The notes below the pieces were generated by a model that was given only the letters and a program-made list of their open reading frames with translations, ran no database searches and had not been told where the DNA came from. From the NCBI GenBank assembly GCA_015143295.1, contig CM026570.1:22451250-22515249 (forward strand): a DNA stretch of 64,000 bases. The letters are read 5' to 3'. Below, one piece after another: positions 55,449-64,000 of this stretch. Origin of the DNA: Tetracentron sinense. Taxonomy: Eukaryota; Streptophyta; Magnoliopsida; Trochodendrales; Trochodendraceae. Position 1 is the first letter of the stretch; every line of letters begins with the position of its first letter. The position numbers and the translations under genes are program-made.

Positions 55449-57648
55449 ATGGCCAAAACGGGAATGTTGGAGACTGATCCAGCGATGGTGGCGAAGGCGA
55501 CAGAACTGAAGAAGGAGTTGCAGAGACTAGTTAAAGCAATCGTTGAAGAAGACGATTCTCGGATTGATTCCTACGATCAGGCTAGAGAAACCTTGTCTGC
55601 TTTGAAGGATTTGAAGATCAAGAGATCGCTTTCTCTCAAACTCGATACCCATGATGTTCCTCCTGAGTTTCGCTGTCCTCTTTCTAGAGAACTCATGAAA
55701 GATCCTGTTATCTTGGCCAGCGGACAGGTTAGGGTTTGGATTGTTGTTTTTTCTTTCGGTTTTAAGGTTCCTGATTTTGTTTAATTCCAAGTGTGCCTGT
55801 TTTTCTACAGGAATTTTGGTCTGTTTTAGATTCTTTTCGCTTGTTCATGCAAAAATTTCCATCTTTGGGAGATTCTTTTCTTGATGCTGTCTTAGGTTTG
55901 TTCTTTGTTTTGAAAAGAAGGTTTTTTGTTATGTCGGTTTCGATTATTTTTGGAAAAAAAAAATTATTGGAATTTTTAGTTCTGGTCTGCGATTTTAGAA
56001 TTCTTATGGGGTTTTGATTTTGGGCTGATGTAAAATTGAAGTATTTTTGTGAGGTAGCAATGGAGTTTTATCAAGAATCCGCAATTTCTTTGCTTTCTTT
56101 CCTAGTTTCGTTTATCTTCGCTAGTTCTAGATTTTTTATTTTTATTTTTTAATTTCAGAAGCCTCTGTTCGATTGTTTGATTTTTGCAAAAAAAATTGAG
56201 ATTTTGATTTATTTTATCTTTTTACCTTCTCTGTTCTTCTACTCTGTAAGACGTAAACGTTTTATGATGGTTAATTAGCTTTCTTCAAGAATTAGGTTTC
56301 AATCTCCCTGTCATGGTTTTATTAATGAAATTGAATAAAATTCAGTTACAGATATATATCATGAAACTGTGTGGATTGATGTTCTATCTTTTTTATTTTC
56401 CTGGATTTATTTTACTATGGTAAATTATTTTAATTACCTCGATAATTCTGTTCTCATCTAAATGTTCTTGTAAAATCTTCTGAATCTATTTATCTGCTTG
56501 GTGCTTGCATTTCTCTTGCTGTTATCTCCTGAATTTATTTTAGCTTTTTAATCCTGTGTTTGGATTTGCAGACTTATGATCGACCCTTTATTCAAAAATG
56601 GCTAAAATCCGGAAACCTGACCTGCCCTCAGAGCCAACAGGTCCTCACGCATACGATACTCATTCCCAATAACTTAGTCCGGGACATGATTTTGCAATGG
56701 TGCAAGAATCAGGGGATCAAGCTACATAACTCTGAACAGGAAACCCAGGAGGAAGGGATCACTGAAGCAGACCGAGACCATTTACAGTTGCTGCTTGATA
56801 AGGTGTCATCACCATCGCTTGTCGAACAGAAAAAAGCTGCAAAGGAGCTTCGGCAGCTGACCAAACGAATGCCCTCATTTCGGGGCCTTTTCGGAAAGGA
56901 TGCAATTACCCAATTGGTCAATCCACTCCCACTGGGTAGGCCTGATTTTCACACTGATCTTCAAGAAGATTTGATTACGACGGTATTGAACCTCTCAATC
57001 CACGATAACAATAAAAAGCTCGTCGGGGAGAACCATGTGGTCATTAATCTGCTTATTGATTCCTTGAAATCTGGAACCATTGAGACGAAGAGCAATTCGG
57101 CTGCAGCCCTCTTCACTTTGTCGGCCCTTGATTCCAACAAGATCCTTATCGGGAAATCGGGGGCTCTCCAAGCGCTCATCAACCTTTTAGAAGAGGGGCA
57201 CCCGTTAGCAATGAAGGATGCTGCTTCGGCGATCTTTAACCTGTGTATAATCCATGGGAACAAGGAGAGGGCTGTTCATGCTGGGGCAGTCGGGGTGATC
57301 CTGAAGAAGATTATGGACCGTATGCTTGTTGATGAGTTGTTGGCTATTCTGGCGATACTGTCGGGCCATCAGAAGGCTGTCGAGGAAATGGGAGAGCTTG
57401 GGGCCGTGCCTTGCTTGCTTAGCATCCTTAGGGAGAGCACATGTGGACGGAACAAGGAGAATTCTATTGCAATTCTGTACACCATCTGTTTTAATGATCG
57501 GACCAAGTGGAGGGAGATCAAGGAAGAGGAGAATTCTAATGGAACAATCTCTCAGCTTGCTCAGAATGGGACTTTGAGGGCCAAGAGGAAGGCTAATGGC
57601 ATCCTTGAGAGACTGAACAGGGCTGTTACTGTTATACACACTGCGTGA
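55449..57648 (+). CDS. PUB9: U-box/ARM-repeat E3 ubiquitin ligase, PUB9-like
   Basis: Two exons, 55449-55727 and 56572-57648, encoding 451 residues. The intron (55728-56571) has GT-AG ends, and the joint falls between codons in SGQ/TYD, inside the U-box. The U-box (about residues 71-147) shows PPEFRCPLSRELMKDPVILA, then TYDRPFIQKWL and TCP; it recruits the E2 and passes ubiquitin to substrates. An N-terminal helical part (1-65) precedes it. Residues 170-445 are ARM-like helical repeats (for example NSAAALFTLSALDSNKILIG, DAASAIFNLCIIHGNKERAV) for substrate binding. Length, the MAKTG start and domain order fit Arabidopsis PUB9 and PUB38-type relatives; exact orthology is not certain. No signal peptide; a cytosolic or nuclear protein is expected. 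The frame is intact, so the gene is probably functional. Confidence 0.93.
55728..56571 (+). other. Intron of the PUB9-like gene
   Basis: 844 bp, T-rich, with donor CAG/GTTAGG and acceptor TTTGCAG/ACT. Frames inside it (for example 55793-56017) are not coding. Confidence 0.9.
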
Positions 57649-57920
57649 TGAATTATTCCCTTGTCTGAAATTTTCAAGCACCCTCTGTAAATACTGTTTC
57701 TTCTTCCTGCACTGTGCACATTGATCCAATTCTGTCCCCTGTAAAAAGATAATATCCCCACACCCGCCCCATATTCAACCCCGGACCGTTGATCTTCCAC
57801 CCACATGGGCTCGGGTCTCTGTCAGGCTATAGATAAACAATGAACACTGGAGTTTCACCTCTCATGTTAAGAGTTCTCTTCTTCATGAATAAAAAATACA
57901 CAAGCTTTTGTCTTTCATTT
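57649..57920 (+). promoter_or_regulatory. 3' UTR and polyadenylation signal of the PUB9-like gene
   Basis: AATAAA at 57888-57893 in a T/A-rich context about 240 bp after the stop codon is a plausible near-upstream element. The cleavage site is not determined. Confidence 0.55.
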
Positions 57921-60340
57921 CCTGCGTATGGCCTCTTATCTGATTTTCTGATTTGGTATAGTTGGACCTGGTATTGGAGTGATCATGGGAGTATGGAGCT
58001 CAAAATTAGCACATTTGGATTGATGAATGGTTATGAGGAGTTATACATATTGGAGGATTGGGATCATCTAATCTTGATCTGCCACTGAGATTTCTGGTGC
58101 TGTGGTCCATCAAAGAGATGGCCTAATGAATGAAACAAAGGGTCGTCCTGAGTGGGGTAGGTTCTCCATTGTCCCTTTCACCACCAACCTTTATAGTGTC
58201 GGCACCACAATACCTAATTTCCTTTTCTTTGTTTAATGCCAGTTACAGTAGTGGATTAAGGATTAAATTAGTGTCTGATAATGAAAGTTTTGTCTTGTTT
58301 AGTTGTTGCATCTAGACTCAAAATGGATTTGAGTTTAAGCTGAACAGGAGAATACAGTGCCAAAATGTGCAAGAACACTTATTGTCTAAGGTTAGAATAG
58401 AGTTTACAACAGAACTGAAACTGCATCCAGACACACCCTTTATTGATTAATCTGTTTCGGAATCTTATGAGAACACCTATGCTAATCGCTGGTTATTGTG
58501 GTGGAATTAGGAGAAGAAGAAGAAGAGAGATGTAGTATTGATTATTGTGGTGGAATTAGGAGAAGAAGAAGAAGAGAGATGTAGTATTTCTTTGGGAAGT
58601 GAAGGGAAATTGAGGAATCTGAGATATAGGAGTGAGATTAGCAGATTTTTTTTGCCACGGTGGCAGCCACGGACTTAGTTATCATATGATTAGGAGTGTA
58701 CTTGTGGTTTTGGGGGGTGGGAGTTCATCCTGATCAGCCCATTGATTCAATGTATGTAATGTATGGAGAGTGAGAAAAAGAATCTAGCAAGCATCAAGGC
58801 ATTTTGTGATGTGGTCCTTGAACAGTAAGATATGGGGATAAGAATCTTTCTCTAGTGAACGAAACGACCTGCAAATCAATATACACCCTGGAAAATTTAT
58901 TCCTCAAAGAGTACTGGACGGTGAAAGTCAAGGAATAGCTCCAAAGGCATGTACTCTCTCTTTCCCCTTTCCACCACCCCAAAAAAAAAAAGAAAAAAAA
59001 AAACAGAATTGGCAAGAGAAGGAATGATTGCAGCAAATCAATATGCAAAGGGGTCATTTATGCTTTTATTCATACACCCATGTAAGTTTCTGATTTAAAA
59101 TTTCAGAACTTTTTTTTTTTTTGAGCTAATGTTCATGGAGGACTGGAATTGTGATGAAGGATGAACTAATGGCTGCTGTTGCTAAAGGGGTGGGGTTTAG
59201 GTTTATGGAGTATAGCATGGATATATGGAGAGGGAGGGGTTTTAAAGATGGATGGTCAAGTAATCTAAAACTCATAACAAATGCTCAACACATAAGCTTC
59301 TAAGTGAAAACATAATAGATACATTTAGTTGTGTATGATAGTATCTGGTAGAGCTTGCAAAAAAACAAATGTTCCACTCCCTATCATGTTGGTTGTCTGG
59401 TATGTGCTGGCGATGTTGGCTCCATGAGATGGGGAAAGGTTTTGGATGATTCAAGAGGAACTGGCTGATTGAGGAGTAGGGTCAATCATAAGCAACTTTT
59501 GGTCAATAGGGTACTGAATTAAATGCTTTACAGGCCAACACTTGTGAATTGGATGGCCCATCTGTTATGTATGGAGCCCGATTGCACCAAGACCAGTAAG
59601 TTTGCATTACAGCCAGTAGACGCGTGTCGAGCCACGTGGTTAGCTCGCTGGAGGTGAAGGGGGACAACGCGCCCCCTGTCCAAGGGTTTGGGGATGGAGC
59701 CACTGGACAAATTTAAAACATTTAAAAAATAAAAGTTTGATGAGGATAGGTGGGCTCCTTTTATGTGAACTAGATATAGAAAGGCTTGGTATTTTGAGAT
59801 TGTTGGCATGCCGTCCAATTCATGGCCTGTACTTCTTATTTCTCTCTCCTCCTTACCAGAGTCCATTCTCTTCTGAGCTGAGCCCATTATGTTGCTCCAC
59901 TAGAGTTTGGAATGTGGCATAATCCAAAATCTTTCCAGTTTTTATCTCATTCTCAACACCATCTCTGATTTGGATTAGTGTGGCAAAGCTTACAATAGAG
60001 TGACTATCAAATGTAGTAAGTTTGCTGATATACATTTGCCACTTCTCTCAGTTTTATTGATATGATTGAAAGGACTTATTTTAGGAATTATCAAGTTGAA
60101 AATTTTTGCTTAAATGCTTCGAGCTCTTGATTGCTATTGCTAGACCTCAAGATCTCCTCCTAGTGTACTTCTGTAACTAGTTTTTTGTTCTGTCATTTCT
60201 ATGTAATAATTGTTTGATTAAATTCTTCATATTGCTCTTATAGTTGTGTCTTTAATATGTGGATCTTTTGAATTTTGACCCTTACTATTTTAAAATGTTA
60301 AAACCTTCTTCGAGATGCAATGATTATTTATTTATTTTTG
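57921..60340. other. Intergenic, no gene recognised
   Basis: No coding similarity on either strand. Poly-A/T runs at 58980-59003 and 59111-59123; the rest is unstructured apart from the duplication at 58493-58590. Confidence 0.4.
58493..58590 (+). repeat. 49-bp perfect tandem duplication
   Basis: Unit TTATTGTGGTGGAATTAGG followed by AGAAGAAGAAGAAGAGAG and TGTAGTATT; copy 2 begins at 58542. GAA-rich. Confidence 0.9.
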
Positions 60341-60487
60341 CTTTGGATATCATTTTCCTACATTAGTACAGGAGTTAGTGGATAGCTTGGGGATTGGAGC
60401 TCTTGCGACTCATCGCCCGGGGATTGGATCCCGAGATCCCTCTACTGAGAGAGGCCAACCCCACCACTGGTGCAAAAGGCGGGGTAT
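60341..60487 (-). mobile_element. SINE family 1, copy 5
   Basis: Best copy of the family. On the minus strand an A box TTGCACCAGTGG, a B-box-like GGATCCAATCC, then GAGTCGCAAGAGCTCCAATC and a 3' end GTAGGAAAATGATATCCAAA followed by an (AAAT)n-like tail (to about 60325). Confidence 0.7.
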
Positions 60488-60489
60488 TA

Positions 60490-61080
60490 TCTATAATCAC
60501 ACAATAATTGTTTATATCATGGGGTTATGGAACATGAGTTACTTTAGTTTTGCCTCATTTCAGTGTTTAAAATATAATGAGGCAAGGGTCAATGAGGCCT
60601 TGGGCAGATATCAAATAAAAAACCCAACCTCACACCACTCGTCATCCCGAAAACGGATTCCAGTACTACAGGATGTCTTAAACTTGACTTGCTCCAAGAA
60701 TCGATGAAGACCCGTCATTACTCATTGCCAATCCTACTCCATAAGGGCAAGAAACTTGTTTAGAATATTAGTTCTGATTGGCAGCTCTCTTTAGCAGACA
60801 CCATCTTCATCCAAACAGATGCACCCAAACTTCTCAAGGATCCCCCCTTGTTTCCCCTTCTATTACTAAGGTGTCATTCTTCCCTTTATTTCATTTCTTC
60901 TTCCTGCCTTAGAGTCTAGGTTCACCATCAGTCATGTCAGACTGCTCTGGTCCTTCATCTAGTAGTTCGAAGTCTCTTGTTTACCTCAATGTAGACAACT
61001 CCCCTTCTTCTTCTTTTTTCTGATGGATCCAACTCAAATTCTTTAGATGTTGGGGGAGCTTTGGCCTTCTGGTGGAGATC
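60490..61080. other. Intergenic, no gene recognised
   Basis: No clear coding sequence; leads into the transposon-derived fragment downstream. The minus-strand frame 60955-61269 is a shadow of that fragment. Confidence 0.35.
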
Positions 61081-61129
61081 CAGAGTGAGTTTATTATTCT
61101 GGGTGACATCGAAATTAGGCTCTAGACTA

Positions 61130-61740
61130 TCCTGGGGGCCCTGACTTTGCTGAGGGTCCACCTTGGTATACCCCTTCCAGTTAGAGGTTGGGTTGCACAT
61201 CCCTTTCGATCTTCTGGTCAGGACTTTGCTTGAATTGTTTGGGCTTGCGCCAGGGCAGGTGCACCCCAACTTTTATAAGCTAGTCACTTGGATTAGGTGC
61301 AACAACCAGGACGGGTTTCAACTCGAGCACAGGTATGTCCTACCCCGTTACTATGTCAAGCATTGTCCCAACAACGTCGATCTGTACCTCTACCTGTCCA
61401 TCCGAGCCAAGATGGCTCTCTTGGTCGAGGGTCTGCCCAAGATGAACAAGGGATGGAAGCACTCCCCCATGCTGGTTTGGGGAGAGTGGAGGGGTCCGAA
61501 TGACGAGGACGTCCGCTCGTCTCATAGCTCAGGTAGGATTCAGACTTAGGAAATTGAACTTCGATTTTTATCATGCGATCTGATCTATTGTTGTGTTTTC
61601 TTTTTTTGTGCAGGATCGATGAAGACTGTTGCTACACCCTGCAAGGTCAAGGAGGAAGAAATTGAATGGCTTTTGATGAACTACCGTTGGTGGAGGAGGG
61701 GACCTTTCCCAGTTCAACATCAATGGTCCCGTCTACATCT
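61130..61740 (+). pseudogene. Retrotransposon-derived domain (PF04195-like), apparently spliced
   Basis: The frame 61163-61549 reads PFQLEVGLHIPFDLLVRTLL, ELFGLAPGQVHPNFYKLV and NKGWKHSPMLVWGEWRGP. This is the layout of the plant 'putative gypsy type transposon' domain (PF04195, recalled): a hydrophobic start, a GLAP-Q-HPN core and a GWK...GEW end. A GT-AG intron is plausible at 61531-61614 (TCAG/GTAGGATT to TTTGTGCAG/GATCG), after which the frame continues with SMKTVATPCKVKEEEIEWLL and meets a stop near 61748. No start codon or full gene is evident. Function unknown; probably a fragment of a gypsy-related element or a domesticated piece. Confidence 0.6.
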
Positions 61741-61849
61741 GCCCGGATAGCAAATCATCACGGCTTGGACTCCATAGCAGAGCTATTTTAGGAAGTTAAT
61801 CAAGCAACGGAGGAAGACATGAGTGGAAGATCCCTCCAGGTTCCGAAGT

Positions 61850-62140
61850 ATGTTTGTAGAAGACCAAAAACTTCATGTCTCGATGTTTGTGCACATTGAA
61901 TGATAACATTGATTTTGATGTCAAAATATTGCATTTAATGACTATATAAAAAAGGGTCTAGAATAATGTATGGGGAAATCAGGCAGAGAGTGAGCAGATG
62001 GCTAGTCGATAGCCCATCAGCACTGGTCGACTGATCGACTACCCATGGGCACTAGTCGACCGCCATCCTACCGGTTGACTGCCCCATCACATTGGTAGAC
62101 TGCCCACCTTTTTTTTTGCCCGGAAAGAACTTTTAAATGT
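61850..62140 (+). mobile_element. Probable copia LTR or leader remnant
   Basis: Contains GATAACATTGATTTTGATG, a TATATAAAAAAGG box (about 61944) and several GTCGACTGATCGACTACC-like words, as in plant copia LTRs. Neither terminus was located, and it runs almost directly into the gag remnant. Confidence 0.4.
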
Positions 62141-62153
62141 AGAATTTAGAGTC

Positions 62154-63406
62154 ATGATGAATGAAAAGGAGAAAAGTGATGATGACCATGAGACCGAGAC
62201 CAGTGAAGATGTTGAAAAGAGTCAAAGTGACTCTGAAACAGATGAGAATATGGATTCAACTTATCAAAAGTTGTATTCCGAAAGCCTAAAGCTGAAGAAA
62301 GCAAAAGTCTCTTTGAATAAAAAACTGAAACTAATTCAATCTGAAAGAGATGATTGCAAGCTAGAAGCTAAAGGGAAGAGTACTCTAGTCTCTCAGCTTG
62401 AAAGAGAAAAAAACTGATTTTTTGGACAAAATAGAGTGTCTTGAAGAAGAAAATGTTGCATTGACCGAGTGGGTCAAAATTTTAGAAAAAGACACCTCTG
62501 GGAATGGAATTGAAGAGTCCAAGACTCTTATTTCAAAATTGTAGACTGAGAGAGATAAACTTATTGAGCATGTTAGATTTTTGGAAATAGAGGTTCTGAA
62601 TATCCTTAAAGTGAAGGATGGGTTAGCTAAGAAAATAACCGAATTTGAGAAAGAAGCTAGACTGGTTAGCAATTCTCAAATCCTAGATGGATTGGCTAGG
62701 ATACAACGTTCAGCAATCAACATGGCCGGCATAGGGCATTTTAATAAGCCACCAATTCACATGAATGTTGGTACCATGACATCTACTACTTTTGAGTCAA
62801 TTCATGCTAATCCAAGCTATGATGATCTTTCTACCTCAGCCCCCCAAAGAGAGAATTCCAGAAACGCATGTTCAACCAAAAGTGAATTCATCTCGTCCTC
62901 AGTTATACCAATACTTTGTTGCTGCTGGTTGTGGTAAATATCCTGCTTCTAATACAGGGAGATCCCCTCCTCCTCCTATATTCATTCTCACTTGCTTTCA
63001 GTGTGGAGTGAAAGGTCACACAAGACTTCGATGTCCTGCTTTGAGGAGAATTCCCCGAAATGGTTCATCGAATCAACATTCAATTCAAGGGAATCACCAA
63101 AGGCAAATTCAAGCCTTGGCTGAAAAGTCTAGAAGTTTGAGCAAAAAAGTGATGAAAATAGCTCAACTGTCTAGTACTAGACTCCGTATGAACACTTCCT
63201 ATTTTTATCATGAGGAAGGCAACAGGATAGACCAAAAGGCTAGGGCTCCCCAAATGAGAAGAGAGAATGGGAAGAAGAAGAAGGTCACCTTCACATCTTC
63301 TCATGAAATGGATAAAGACCAAAGGGTCAACAAAAAGCCAAAATCCATCTATGTGAGAAAGGATGACCTTAGAAGCCTTACCTCCCGCACCTCTTTGAAA
63401 TTCTAA
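62154..63406 (+). pseudogene. SIRE/Maximus-like copia gag remnant
   Basis: Structural Gag of a copia element. 62154-62417 is an acidic then Lys-rich coiled coil (YQKLYSESLKLKKAKVSLNK). An extra A in the A-run at 62407-62413 shifts the frame, a TAG lies near 62542, and another frameshift falls around 62840. The last frame (62792-63406) has the CCHC zinc knuckle CFQCGVKGHTRLRC at 62993-63034 and ends IYVRKDDLRSLTSRTSLKF, the usual end of this gag before the protease/integrase part. No DSG protease or integrase follows, so pol is missing here. Confidence 0.8.
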
Positions 63407-64000
63407 AATCCCATTAGGTGTGAGGGAGAGTGATTGTGTGTTGTTTGATAAACTAGGTTGTTCTTCATGTCTATTATGTCCTAGTGCTATCTATGTGATG
63501 TATATTAGTAGGTTTTGCACTTTCTTATTTGTTTCACTCCTTGATTTTGTTTTTGATTGATTAAAAGAAAAACTCCAAAAAGATTTTGTATTTCTTTTAG
63601 ATAGGTTATTTTTCTTTCAAATATTGAAAAATCCAAACATTGAAAAAAATCAAAAATTCAAAAAGATGTTGCTTGGGCTTACTCTCGTATCAAATTGTGC
63701 ATGCTTCAATTTCCTTGTATTCATGATTCTTATTTCATGTCAAGGTAAAAATATTGAATATGATTGAGTTCATGAGGATATTATACCTTTCAAAGTCTCT
63801 TGAAAAATAGACAAAGATTCTAAATCACAGTTAGAGAGTTGGTTAAACAATGTTGCTAAAGTGTCATGCACATGCACTCTAGCTTACTCTAGAAAATGGT
63901 CTAAATTCCTAACTAAAGGTAATGCTATTATTCATGATAATCTTTTTGGTTGACCAAATCTAGATTGACCGATATGTTAATATCTTATTTGTTTGTGCCC
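63407..64000 (+). other. AT-rich region after the copia gag remnant
   Basis: No protease, integrase or other coding sequence is seen up to the window end. It may be internal sequence of a pol-less copia derivative, like the one at the left edge. Confidence 0.4.

Noticed and set aside
57205-57806. Minus-strand frames of 174 and 81 codons over the PUB9-like 3' end
   Set aside because: Shadows of the coding exon and 3' UTR on the opposite strand.
1-64000. tRNA, rRNA or other structured RNA genes
   Set aside because: Only pol III box-like pairs inside SINEs were seen; none folds obviously as a full tRNA by eye. A tRNAscan-type search would settle this.

Overview
This is a stretch of a large, repeat-rich flowering-plant nuclear genome. 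The evidence is a two-exon U-box/ARM E3 ligase gene with a GT-AG intron, Ty1/copia and Ty3/gypsy (Ogre/Tat-type) retrotransposons, tRNA-derived SINEs, foldback and hAT-type MITEs, and AT-rich spacer. The sequence alone does not name the species. Only one clearly functional host gene was found: a PUB9-like U-box gene at 55449-57648 (+), 451 codons over two exons. Nearly everything else is transposon-derived or anonymous spacer.

Layout. 1-6.2 kb: remnant of a copia element (decayed gag, pol missing, 3' LTR) whose LTR is split by a 3.1-kb gypsy solo LTR (TSD AGCTA). 6.2-14.5 kb: intergenic DNA with foldback MITEs and small duplications. 14.5-19.2 kb: a complete but non-coding LTR retrotransposon on the minus strand (TSD ATAGA, PBS starting TGGCGCC) whose 1.75-1.8 kb LTRs are built largely of short tandem arrays. 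19.7-21.1 kb: a 1.4-kb solo LTR (TSD AGAAT). 22.1-39.5 kb: a decayed Ogre/Tat-like gypsy element on the minus strand (TSD ACGGA) with ORF1, gag, protease, RT, RNase H and a truncated integrase; a 2.8-kb solo LTR of another gypsy family (TSD TAGGC) sits inside its RNase H. 39.5-55 kb: intergenic DNA with at least three SINE-like families, hAT-type and foldback MITEs, tandem duplications, and a 1.4-kb segment between 43-bp perfect direct repeats. 55.2-57.9 kb: the PUB9-like gene with a GA-rich leader, two possible uORFs and an AATAAA signal. 58-61 kb: spacer with a SINE. 61.1-61.7 kb: a fragment resembling the 'putative gypsy type transposon' domain (PF04195), apparently with an intron. 61.9-64 kb: remnant of a SIRE/Maximus-like copia gag with a CCHC knuckle.

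No new cellular defence or metabolic system was found. The most unusual content is structural: (i) the left LTR of the Ogre-like element looks chimeric and abuts the integrase exactly at an LTR terminus, as expected if ectopic LTR-LTR recombination removed the rest of pol; (ii) its right LTR appears to have lost its U5 tail by deletion between two TGGCGACTCT repeats; (iii) the array-built LTRs at 14.5-19.2 kb; (iv) telo-box-like AAACCCTA clusters in the U3 of the Ogre-like LTRs; (v) similar tandem TCGTCGAYGA-type motifs in a copia LTR and an unrelated gypsy solo LTR. All alignments, percentages and homology calls were made by eye; no database search was run.
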